From Candidatus Peregrinibacteria bacterium (lineage in GTDB: Bacteria > Patescibacteriota > Gracilibacteria > UBA1369 > LOWO2-01-FULL-3): 12,377 bases of DNA. Position numbers and translations under genes: made by a program. Where the stretch lies: positions 1 to 12,377 of the forward strand of contig JACPLZ010000026.1 of assembly GCA_016186245.1 (NCBI GenBank). The letters run 5' to 3'. A model generated the notes under the pieces. It was not told where the DNA came from. It searched no databases and worked only from the letters and a program-made list of their open reading frames with translations. Shown piece by piece: positions 6,542-12,377 of the stretch; positions within the stretch are counted from its first letter, which is position 1; every line of letters starts with the position of its first letter.

Positions 6542-8290
6542 ATGCCCGAAACAGTTTCCACAAAAAAAGTGGTATACATAGAAATCGATGAAGAAATAAC
6601 GGCAATTTACGATAAAGTCCGCAGAGTAAAAACAAAAAATATTTATCTTGTGGTTCCAAAAAGGGCAATTCTTTTTCAAAGTATTGTTAATCTAAAAATT
6701 CTAAAAAGAAAAATTGAAGATGAAGGAAAGGAAGTTTTCCTGATAACAAACGACCCAAACGGATTGCACCTGGCGCAAAAAATAGGCATCCCCACCTATA
6801 ACAAAGCAAATGCCGAAGGCAAGCCCGCGCTTTTTTCCACGGAAACCGCCGATGAAAAGCTGAGAATCACTCCTCTCAAAGCAAGCGTTAATGCAATTGA
6901 AGAAGAAGCTCCGACAAGACTGCTGGAAAGAAAAATTTCCATAAGCGAAATTTTGCGCAAAGGCAAAGAGAAATTGAACATTTCAAAAATCCTAAGCGAA
7001 AAGAAAAAAACGCCAAAAACAGGCCCAAAACTGGTGATTATCGCACCCAACAGGCATGCCCTGATCGGCTTTGTCGCGGTAGCGCTGGTTATATTGCTGG
7101 TGATTATTTATATCGCTCTGCCAGGAGTAACGATTTACCTGACGCCGACGGCCAGCGTCCTGGAAAAATCGGTAAATATAACGCTGGCCGACGCCCAAAA
7201 AAACAGATCTGAACTCGACACCCATCCTCCACATATGATTGCCACCTATCCGGTTAAAATGACCGTTTCAAAAGTGTTGACCCATTTTTCCACCGGCAAA
7301 AAGGTGTCGGAAAAAGCGGCAAGCGCAAGCGGTAAATTGACAATCATCAATAACAACAGCTCCGTCTGGCCGCTGATTGCCAAGACCCGCTTTCAGACCG
7401 ATGATGGCATGGTTTTCAGAATTGCGCAGCAAATCAATGTCCCTGCGGCGACCGTAAACGGGCCTGGAAAAATCGAAGCATTTGTTGTGGCCGACGAGCA
7501 GGATGCTTATGGCGCAATGACCGGAGATCGCGGCAATGTCGGCCCAAGCAGATTTTTTCTGCCTGGTTTACGCGAGGACAGCCGCTCAAAACTCTATGCG
7601 GAGAGCTATGCGCCCATGACAGGCGGTGTTACCGATTTCACTACATACATAACCGATCAGGATGTCGAGGCGTCCAGGCAAAGAATGGCTGACGAGCTGA
7701 AGAAAAGCGCTGTTGAGGAATTGAATAAAATTTTACAGCAAAAAAGCGCGGAATCCGCCGATGGGAAAACCTATGTGCTTTTGGAAGGAGATCAGGCAAT
7801 TAAAATCGGCGATGCAAAGATAAATGTTTCACCTGACCTGGTTGGCCGTCAAACCGGTGAATTTCATATAAACGGCACCGTGCCTGTGGCGGGAGTGTAC
7901 TATGAAAAAGAGAGCATGCTGGAGATTTTAAGAAGTGAATTGGTTTTAAAAAAAAGTCCGCAAAAGGAACTGGTAAAAATAAATGAAGCATCGACTTCCT
8001 ATCGGATTTTTGAGTGGGATGATCTTGGCGGTAAAATAAAATTGACTGCAAATATAAAGGGAATCGAGCAGTATGAAATTGATGAAGAAAAGGAAAATGG
8101 CGCGAGGCTGCTGCAAAATATCCGCGACCATATTGCCGGTCTGAATCTTGATGACGCCAAGCTGTATATTCAAAACATGCCGGAAATAAATAAAGCGGAA
8201 ATAGAAAGCTGGCCTGCCTGGTCACCCACCATTCCAAACCTTACCGATAATATAGAATTTGAGATACGGAATGCGGTTAGTATTGAATAA
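6542..8290 (+). CDS. Single-pass membrane protein with large external domain, partner of the FtsA-like ATPase
   Basis: 582 residues. The N-terminal cytosolic part (about 10-90) has an alpha/beta pattern with VVPKRAILFQSIVNLKILK (37-55) and FLITNDPNGLHLAQKIGIP (66-84), Rossmann-like in appearance. A charged linker (about 100-168) follows, then one membrane segment (about 173-193) and a long external part (194-582). The outer part includes KLTIINNNSSVWPL, TRFQTDDGMVFRI and YAPMTGG, a pattern I associate with CPR membrane proteins sometimes labelled baseplate-J-like; this comes from memory and is unverified. The gene is 9 bp after the ftsA-like gene, so its cytosolic domain may bind that ATPase and connect it to the envelope. 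Function unknown. Confidence 0.8.
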   Translation: MPETVSTKKVVYIEIDEEITAIYDKVRRVKTKNIYLVVPKRAILFQSIVNLKILKRKIEDEGKEVFLITNDPNGLHLAQKIGIPTYNKANAEGKPALFSTETADEKLRITPLKASVNAIEEEAPTRLLERKISISEILRKGKEKLNISKILSEKKKTPKTGPKLVIIAPNRHALIGFVAVALVILLVIIYIALPGVTIYLTPTASVLEKSVNITLADAQKNRSELDTHPPHMIATYPVKMTVSKVLTHFSTGKKVSEKAASASGKLTIINNNSSVWPLIAKTRFQTDDGMVFRIAQQINVPAATVNGPGKIEAFVVADEQDAYGAMTGDRGNVGPSRFFLPGLREDSRSKLYAESYAPMTGGVTDFTTYITDQDVEASRQRMADELKKSAVEELNKILQQKSAESADGKTYVLLEGDQAIKIGDAKINVSPDLVGRQTGEFHINGTVPVAGVYYEKESMLEILRSELVLKKSPQKELVKINEASTSYRIFEWDDLGGKIKLTANIKGIEQYEIDEEKENGARLLQNIRDHIAGLNLDDAKLYIQNMPEINKAEIESWPAWSPTIPNLTDNIEFEIRNAVSIE

Positions 8291-8311
8291 CAGGCCGGAA
8301 TTTGGTATAAT
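8283..8311 (+). promoter_or_regulatory. Promoter of the fibre-like protein gene
   Basis: TTGAAT (8283-8288) and consensus TATAAT (8306-8311) are 17 bp apart; the -35 overlaps the end of the upstream gene. The expected start near 8318 gives a leader of about 32 nt that is A-rich and lacks a Shine-Dalgarno sequence. Confidence 0.7.
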
Positions 8312-8349
8312 TTAGGCAGAAAATTTACGAAAAAAATAAAAACAAAAAT

Positions 8350-9846
8350 ATGAAGAAGATTCTTATTTCCATCAGTATGGCTGTGGCTACAGGTGTGGTT
8401 TTGCTTGGTGTAAATGGTGCTTTTGGCCTTACCGCGCCTACGCAAAATCCTGCGGATGCAAATCTGGTGTCGCCGGTGTTTGGAGGATTGGACGTGCAAG
8501 GGAATGTGGAAAATACTGCGTCTTCGGGGAATGTCGTGGTGAATGATGGATTGGATGTGAGAGGTGCAGTGAAAAATACAGGAGGAGATGTGGTTATTGA
8601 TGATAATCTGGCGATAGTCAATAATTTAGATGTACGAAGCCCAATTTATCGCAGTAATAACGCATATGTGGATTTTGATGATGGGGTCAGGCTGGGGATA
8701 GGTAAACATTTGGTGCTTCAAGGAAACGGGGAAATTTTTGATGCAATTGACGACTCTATACCCATTGGTAGTGATCTGAAAATATCCGGTAATGTAAATG
8801 TGATCAGCGGCACAGATGCAAATTCCTCAGGTGGCGCCCTGGTTATTAAACAGACATCAGACAGTACAGCCTGGGTGAGTATGGATCAAAATGAAATAAG
8901 ATCAGAGGGTGCGGACTTGTATCTTAATTACGATTCTGACAGAGATGTGATCGTTGGAGGAGGCAATCAAAATGCTACCGATCTTGATGTTCGGGGAAGA
9001 CTATTTAATGGCATATCTAATGCACTGTGGATTGATGATGTTTTGAAGATAACAAATAATCTGATAGTTACCGGAACCATATCGAATGACACAGCGTCGA
9101 TGCCGGTAAAAATTGATGATGCTGTTGATATAACCGGTGATATAAAAAACACAAGCACACAGGTTGTAGGTGGAGTTACCCTGGATAATCCCGTCAAAAT
9201 AGATGACAGCCTTTTTGTGAACAGCAATCTGCTTACAAATGCAGATCTTGTTGTGTATGGAAAGATAAGAACTCCAAATCCCGTGTTGCCAATTGACAAT
9301 ACTATAGGTGTCAACGGCAGTATTGGCGCCACTGATTCCATTACTACATTAAAAAGTTTGAACGCCTTTGAAAATTTGTGGGTGCAAGGGAATGCCGACT
9401 TGCAGGGCACTGTTTCAAATAGCTCATCTAAACCGTTAGATCTTGCCGATGATGTTGCTGTCGGGCAAGGATTGACCGTGGCCACCGATGTGAGTGTCGG
9501 GGACGATCTAACTGTTGCCGGTGGCCTGGATGTGAACGGCGCGGTTACCGGAATGCAGTTTGGGACTTATGTAAAAGTAGATGGCCCTGCTGTGACGGTA
9601 ACGGGAAGCGGCAGTGTCTCAACTTCTTTAGCGTGTTCATCCGGTCAATCTCTTATAAGCTGTGGTTTTAGAGGCTGTCTAGATAGTAGAGCAGGCGGTT
9701 CTTCCTGTTCAGCCAGTACTGCCATACGCCCATATAGGTTATATGAGGATGTGGCAGCAAATACATGTTATTTTGGAGCCGTTAACGAAAGTACGTCTAC
9801 ACGTTATACTAACATGTATATCACCTGTCTGGATCCGGACTTATAA
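8350..9846 (+). CDS. Exported repetitive fibre-like protein with cysteine-rich tip
   Basis: 498 residues. A signal peptide (about 1-26, MKKILISISMAVATG then AFG) is followed by about 390 residues of short beta-rich repeats: motifs such as LDVQGNVENT, LDVRGAVKNT, VDITGDIKNT and LTVAGGLDVNGAV recur with Asp/Asn/Gly turns. This looks like a beta-helix or trimeric fibre shaft. The last 71 residues (428-498) change character: six cysteines in ACSSGQSLISCGFRGC, SCSAS, TCYFGAVN and YITCL, suggesting a disulfide-bonded tip of the kind seen on pilus or tail-fibre adhesins. No membrane anchor is visible at the C-terminus. It has its own strong promoter and ends 6 bp from the convergent lipoprotein gene. 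A surface adhesin is the likely role, by inference. Confidence 0.8.
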   Translation: MKKILISISMAVATGVVLLGVNGAFGLTAPTQNPADANLVSPVFGGLDVQGNVENTASSGNVVVNDGLDVRGAVKNTGGDVVIDDNLAIVNNLDVRSPIYRSNNAYVDFDDGVRLGIGKHLVLQGNGEIFDAIDDSIPIGSDLKISGNVNVISGTDANSSGGALVIKQTSDSTAWVSMDQNEIRSEGADLYLNYDSDRDVIVGGGNQNATDLDVRGRLFNGISNALWIDDVLKITNNLIVTGTISNDTASMPVKIDDAVDITGDIKNTSTQVVGGVTLDNPVKIDDSLFVNSNLLTNADLVVYGKIRTPNPVLPIDNTIGVNGSIGATDSITTLKSLNAFENLWVQGNADLQGTVSNSSSKPLDLADDVAVGQGLTVATDVSVGDDLTVAGGLDVNGAVTGMQFGTYVKVDGPAVTVTGSGSVSTSLACSSGQSLISCGFRGCLDSRAGGSSCSASTAIRPYRLYEDVAANTCYFGAVNESTSTRYTNMYITCLDPDL

Positions 9847-9852
9847 AGTAAC

Positions 9853-10176
9853 CTATTCGCTTATTATACTTTCTTCACACTGCTGTATGGCAACCTTTTC
9901 TTCGATCTGTTTACAAATTGAGGGGTCTTTTTTTTGATTAGCCTCTTTTGCGATAATGTTAAAGCGGCAGGAATATTTTTGATTGTTATCCTGTATCTCA
10001 TTACAAATACTTGCATCATTTTGGGCAATGGCTTCGGCCTCTATTTGTTGATTGGCCTTGTATGCCTCCGTTATTTCTTCCAAGGTTTTATCGGAAATTT
10101 GCGGCCTGGAGTCCTCATTTTTGCTACCGCAGGCAGTCAGTAAAATTGGCAAAAGAAGAATTAAAAGTTTTTTCAT
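9853..10176 (-). CDS. Small lipoprotein with two CX11C helical repeats
   Basis: 107 residues. A short signal peptide ends in the lipobox LTAC with C16 as the lipidated cysteine, so the protein is exported and membrane-anchored. The mature part is helical and charged. It has cysteines at 58, 70, 88 and 100: two copies of a DxSIC...C unit, each with 11 residues between cysteines and a 30-residue period. Each unit probably forms a disulfide-closed helical hairpin. Family unknown to me beyond this repeat. It converges with the fibre gene, stop codons 6 bp apart. A likely -10 gives a leader of about 8 nt, with pyrimidine repeats instead of a Shine-Dalgarno sequence. Confidence 0.78.
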   Translation of the reverse strand: MKKLLILLLPILLTACGSKNEDSRPQISDKTLEEITEAYKANQQIEAEAIAQNDASICNEIQDNNQKYSCRFNIIAKEANQKKDPSICKQIEEKVAIQQCEESIISE

Positions 10177-10190
10177 GAGAGAGAGGTAAG

Positions 10191-10196
10191 ATTATA
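10191..10196 (-). promoter_or_regulatory. -10 element of the lipoprotein gene
   Basis: On the minus strand this reads TATAAT, 14 nt before the ATG at 10176, giving a leader of about 8 nt. No good -35 is visible at 16-18 bp spacing. Confidence 0.45.
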
Positions 10197-10268
10197 TGTA
10201 GTGATGTTTGGTGCTTCCAGACTGATGCAACCTTGTGTGCCGCTAGATATTTCTGTGCCTGCTTAAAG

Positions 10269-10297
10269 GTTGCTCGCCACCTGCGGTGGCTCGCAAC
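10269..10297 (-). terminator. Hairpin after the YPPG-repeat gene, with tandem G-A mismatches
   Basis: On the minus strand the arms are GTTGC-GA-GCCACC and GGTGGC-GA-GCAAC around a GCA loop: 11 Watson-Crick pairs interrupted by a symmetric GA/GA internal loop. It starts 2 bases after the TAA stop (10300-10302). The following CCTTTAAG is only a weak T-run. On the plus strand the same loop would be TC/TC, so the structure favours minus-strand RNA. Confidence 0.65.
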
Positions 10298-10299
10298 TG

Positions 10300-11061
10300 T
10301 TATAACCCGAGATTTTTTCTGATTTCATCGGCCTTGCTTTGATCCTCAGCTTTTTTGTGGCCGAGTTCATATTCATCTTCCAGCTGCATCCATTCCTGAT
10401 AGTGCTGCTGCACAAGTTTTTCCAGCTGCGGAACATGTTTTTTGGAAAGGGCGGCGAACTTCTGTTTTTCTTCTTCAAAAATACGGATCAATTCATCAAT
10501 CTGTGTCTGTTTCAGTTTTGGAATAGAATCGACAATTTTTTTCTTTTCATCTTTGGAAAGGGAAATTGAACCGGCGAGCAGACGGATAAAATATTCTTCG
10601 TTGAAAGTAAGAGTATGTTTTGGCACTTTAACTTTTAATTTTGGCGGAAACTTTGTGCCAAGCTGAAAATTTGCCGGTGTGGTGTCTTCCTGCGGCGGCT
10701 GGCTGGGCTGATAGCCACCACCGGCGGCCGGCGGAAAACCTCCTCCCTGCGGGTATGCTCCGGCTGGCGGAAAACCGCCCTGCGGATACGCTCCTGCTGG
10801 TGGGTAGCCTCCTTGAGGATAACCCTGTTGAGGGTATCCGGCTGGAGGGAAACCTCCTTGAGGATATGCACCCATTGGCGGATAGCCTCCCTGGGGGTAG
10901 GCGCCCTGCTGTGGATATGGATTTGGCGGATAGCCTGCCGGCGGTTGATAACCTGCCGGCTGGTTACCGGCGTTTGGTTGACCGGCCTGGGGAGTTTGTC
11001 CCTGGGCTCCGCCGGTACCGGATTTTTGAGGATCATTTTGCGTGCTGTCGGCCATATTCAT
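10300..11061 (-). CDS. Cytosolic protein with Tyr-Pro-Pro-Gly-rich repeat region and helical C-terminal domain
   Basis: 253 residues with no signal peptide or membrane segment. Residues 1-36 are polar. Residues 37-117 are a disordered, repetitive region built from units such as GYPPAGAYPQGGF and GYPQQG. Residues 133-253 look folded: a short beta-like stretch (KLKVKVPKHTLTF), then helices including SLSKDEKKKIVDSIPKLKQ, IDELIRIFEEEKQKFAAL and a charged tail. The helical part recalls hypothetical CPR proteins but has no known role to me. YPPG-rich tails in other proteins mediate weak self-association. ATG 11061 is used because TAAATA lies at leaderless distance; ATG 11055 is an alternative. The gene has its own hairpin downstream. 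Confidence 0.78.
   Translation of the reverse strand: MNMADSTQNDPQKSGTGGAQGQTPQAGQPNAGNQPAGYQPPAGYPPNPYPQQGAYPQGGYPPMGAYPQGGFPPAGYPQQGYPQGGYPPAGAYPQGGFPPAGAYPQGGGFPPAAGGGYQPSQPPQEDTTPANFQLGTKFPPKLKVKVPKHTLTFNEEYFIRLLAGSISLSKDEKKKIVDSIPKLKQTQIDELIRIFEEEKQKFAALSKKHVPQLEKLVQQHYQEWMQLEDEYELGHKKAEDQSKADEIRKNLGL
10711..10953 (-). repeat. Degenerate in-frame repeat encoding the YPPG-rich region
   Basis: Codons for GGYPP, GGFPP and GAYPQ recur about a dozen times with variable spacing. The repeat unit is degenerate at DNA level (GGATAT, GGGTAT, GGATAC variants), so it is older than the near-perfect GGCGGT array in the SLH gene. Confidence 0.75.
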
Positions 11062-11074
11062 TCTGATTATTTAT

Positions 11075-11093
11075 CGGTATACAAGCGGTATAC
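11075..11093. promoter_or_regulatory. Two CGGTATAC repeats one helical turn apart
   Basis: CGGTATAC occurs at 11075-11082 and 11086-11093. Each holds the palindrome GTATAC, and the two are 11 bp apart, so a protein could bind both on one face of the DNA. They lie between the minus-strand YPPG gene and the tRNA promoter. On the minus strand TATACC could also act as a -10. Confidence 0.4.
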
Positions 11094-11102
11094 TAGCCTT
11101 AT

Positions 11103-11131
11103 TTTACAAATGGAGCAAGGAGATTTATAAT
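11103..11131 (+). promoter_or_regulatory. Promoter of tRNA-Val
   Basis: TTTACA (11103-11108) and consensus TATAAT (11126-11131) are 17 bp apart. The start near 11138 leaves a 26-nt leader for RNase P to remove. This is one of the two best promoters in the window. Confidence 0.75.
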
Positions 11132-11163
11132 CGCGGCGCTGTCGGAAAAGTGTTAAATCATTA

Positions 11164-11239
11164 GGGCGGTTAGCTCAGCTGGTAGAGCGCATCGTTGACG
11201 TCGATGAGGCCAGTGGTTCGATCCCACTACCGCCCACCA
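11164..11239 (+). tRNA. tRNA-Val(GAC)
   Basis: 76 nt with encoded CCA. Acceptor GGGCGGT (11164-11170) pairs with ACCGCCC (11229-11235), with discriminator A11236 and CCA 11237-11239. The D arm contains AGCTCAGCTGGTAGAGC. The anticodon stem CATCG/CGATG encloses TTGACGT, giving anticodon GAC (Val, GUC/GUU codons). The T arm carries GGTTCGATCCC. No intron or damage is visible. Confidence 0.95.
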
Positions 11240-11289
11240 TCTGTACGCACCAACACCGAGAACGATTTTATAACTTTTTAATCTTTGTT

Positions 11290-11298
11290 TGCTAGGGT
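11290..11298 (+). promoter_or_regulatory. Extended -10 of the comF-like gene, probably leaderless
   Basis: TGC TAGGGT (11290-11298) ends 6 nt before ATG 11305, the same distance as at ddl and the glycosyltransferase. No clear -35 is visible and the hexamer deviates from consensus, so support comes mainly from the spacing. Read-through from the tRNA promoter is also possible. Confidence 0.35.
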
Positions 11299-11304
11299 GG
11301 CTTT

Positions 11305-12018
11305 ATGCTGCGATTTTTATTCAATATTATTTACCCGAAATTTTGTGCCGGCTGCGATGTGCGCGGAAGCTATCTGTGCGAAAAATGCCTGCATGATCTT
11401 AAAAAAAAAAAAAAACAGAGCTGTCCGCATTGCCGCAAAGAAAATTGCGATGGAAAATTCTGCAATCAATATTGCCACCGGCAGTACAATTTCGAGCGGC
11501 TGATAACATGCAGCGGCTACGAGAAAGATGATCCGCTGCGAAAACTGCTGTTATTGTTCAAATATAGATATGTTGAAGAAATCAATAAAATTCTTGGGAA
11601 AATAATGAAATACCAGTTCGCCTATTTTTCCCATGAATTCGACAGTGCGCTGATTGTGCCGATGGCAATCGATAAAAGGAGGGAAAAATTGCGCGGGTTT
11701 AATCAGACAGGCCTGCTGTCAAAATTTCTTGCGGGAAACTTTCCAAAAATGGAGTTTTATGACTGCCTGCGGCGCAACTCACTGGTAAAAAAACAGTCCG
11801 AGCTTGGCGTGGCGGAGAGGAGAATAAATCTGCGCGGCGCGTTTTCAATTCCTCCCGAGTGCCGTGAAAAACTTAATGGACAAACGATAATCCTTGTTGA
11901 TGATGTAGCCACTACCTGCAGCACACTCAACGAAGCGGGGAAAATTTTAAAATTGAATGGAGCAAAAAGTGTCTGCGGGCTTGTGCTGGCGCGAGGCCAT
12001 TTGTTTGGAAAATCCTAA
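11305..12018 (+). CDS. comF: ComF-like phosphoribosyltransferase
   Basis: 237 residues, typical for ComF/GntX. The N-terminus is a zinc-ribbon-like region with CAGC (14-17), CEKC (25-28) and CPHC (40-43), plus C48, C53 and C57. The C-terminal part is a type I phosphoribosyltransferase fold: KLRGFNQ (128-134) and the PRPP loop ILVDDVATTCSTL (196-208). ComF helps single-stranded DNA uptake or processing during natural transformation in other bacteria; its substrate is not settled. A run of 15 adenines encodes five lysines (33-37). An earlier TTG/ATG in other frames is not supported. The final codons and stop fall in the second palindromic element. No other competence gene is in view. Confidence 0.9.
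   Translation: MLRFLFNIIYPKFCAGCDVRGSYLCEKCLHDLKKKKKQSCPHCRKENCDGKFCNQYCHRQYNFERLITCSGYEKDDPLRKLLLLFKYRYVEEINKILGKIMKYQFAYFSHEFDSALIVPMAIDKRREKLRGFNQTGLLSKFLAGNFPKMEFYDCLRRNSLVKKQSELGVAERRINLRGAFSIPPECREKLNGQTIILVDDVATTCSTLNEAGKILKLNGAKSVCGLVLARGHLFGKS
11401..11415 (+). repeat. A15 homopolymer inside comF
   Basis: Fifteen consecutive adenines encode Lys33-Lys37, between the second and third cysteine pairs. A gain or loss of one base would cut the protein before the transferase domain. Confidence 0.9.
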
Positions 12019-12131
12019 AAATAGTGCACTGCTGCGTCAACTGCGCCAATTTTTGCTTTCGCCGTACCACTAAGTACGGCTCAAACAAAAACGGCTTGTT
12101 TCCTTGCATTGCAGCAATTTTTAGAATTTTC
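12007..12131. repeat. Palindromic intergenic element, copy B
   Basis: Related to copy A (5097-5220). The terminal arms 12008-12024 and 12115-12131 pair at 15 of 17 positions. Inside, TTTTTG (12050-12055) pairs with CAAAAA (12086-12091), and GCCGTAC (12061-12067) pairs with GTACGGC (12074-12080) around the loop CACTAA. The left arm encodes the last residues and TAA stop of comF. The right arm overlaps the likely -35 of the next gene. Confidence 0.8.
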
Positions 12132-12148
12132 TGGATTTTCGGTATAAT
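12120..12148 (+). promoter_or_regulatory. Promoter of the glycosyltransferase gene, probably leaderless
   Basis: TTTAGA (12120-12125), 17 bp, then consensus TATAAT (12143-12148), which ends 6 nt before ATG 12155. The -35 lies within the right arm of the palindromic element, so element and promoter are physically linked. Confidence 0.6.
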
Positions 12149-12154
12149 GCGCTC

Positions 12155-12377
12155 ATGAAAATCGGTATTGATGCCTCAAGATACGCTGATGAAAAAGCCA
12201 CCGGGGTGGAATGGTACAGCTGGCATATCATAAATTCGCTGCTTAAAATTATTCCAAAAAGCGATGATGTGGTTTTGTATTCCCGTGAGGCAATTGAAGG
12301 GCAGCCGTATAAAATTCTGAAAGCAAAAAGATTCTGGACGCTGGGAGCGCTTTCGAAAGAAATGAGGAAAAATCCGC
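12155..12377 (+). CDS. GT4-type glycosyltransferase, N-terminal part (3' end outside window)
   Basis: 74 residues are visible. The N-terminus MKIGIDASRYADEKATGVEW followed by a helix (SWHIINSLL) matches the start of GT-B fold, family 4 glycosyltransferases, where the glycine-rich loop after the first strand binds the acceptor side. Such enzymes build surface polysaccharides or glycolipids from nucleotide sugars in the cytosol. The DVVLYSRE strand fits the second beta strand. The catalytic C-terminal half is outside the window, so the sugar and linkage cannot be judged. It has its own promoter overlapping the palindromic element. Confidence 0.75.
   Translation, partial: MKIGIDASRYADEKATGVEWYSWHIINSLLKIIPKSDDVVLYSREAIEGQPYKILKAKRFWTLGALSKEMRKNP

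Noticed and set aside
8350..9846. Shufflon-type variable tip gene
   Set aside because: The C-terminal change in character invites the idea, but no inverted recombination sites, alternative tip cassettes or recombinase are in the window.
10641..11066. 141-residue plus-strand ORF opposite the YPPG gene
   Set aside because: It is the antisense shadow of a repetitive coding region. The minus-strand frame has the coherent repeat, a folded C-terminal domain and a downstream hairpin.

Overview
This looks like chromosomal DNA from a bacterium of the Candidate Phyla Radiation (Patescibacteria), possibly Peregrinibacteria. Three things point there: an S-layer (SLH) protein with a cysteine pair inside an SLH repeat, a single-pass membrane protein with a large outer domain of a type I associate with CPR genomes, and almost no Shine-Dalgarno sequences before the genes. 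Several genes end cleanly in TGA and none has an internal TGA, so the code is standard and the TGA=Gly lineages (Gracilibacteria/Absconditabacteria) are unlikely. The lineage is an inference; no rRNA or marker gene is present.

Layout: (1) Bases 1-638 are clearly AT-richer than the rest. They hold the 3' part of a zeta-toxin-like kinase gene and an overlapping small basic ORF. (2) 650-1795 is alanine racemase (alr). (3) 1885-3951 is an exported SLH protein with a 21-glycine linker. (4) 4029-5108 is D-Ala-D-Ala ligase (ddl). (5) 5279-8290 is a two-gene unit: an FtsA/PilM-type actin-like ATPase and a single-pass membrane protein. (6) 8350-9846 is an exported fibre-like repetitive protein with a six-cysteine tip. 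(7) On the minus strand lie a small lipoprotein (9853-10176) and a cytosolic protein with a long Tyr-Pro-Pro-Gly repeat region (10300-11061). (8) On the plus strand are tRNA-Val(GAC), a ComF-like phosphoribosyltransferase and the start of a GT4-type glycosyltransferase cut by the window end.

The genes fit a cell-envelope theme. Alr makes D-Ala and Ddl joins it into the dipeptide for peptidoglycan precursors. The SLH protein, fibre-like protein and lipoprotein are envelope or surface proteins. The FtsA-like ATPase could link a membrane partner to an internal scaffold or division machinery. ddl next to an ftsA-like gene recalls the dcw division cluster, but ftsQ and ftsZ are absent here.

The most unusual signals are non-coding. 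Two related palindromic elements of about 120 bp (5097-5220 and 12007-12131) each supply the stop codon of the preceding gene in the same reading frame, and they differ by compensatory base-pair changes. Three genes (ddl, comF and the glycosyltransferase) have a -10-like hexamer ending exactly 6 nt before the ATG, as expected for leaderless transcripts. The two large exported-protein genes instead share an A-rich leader without a Shine-Dalgarno sequence.
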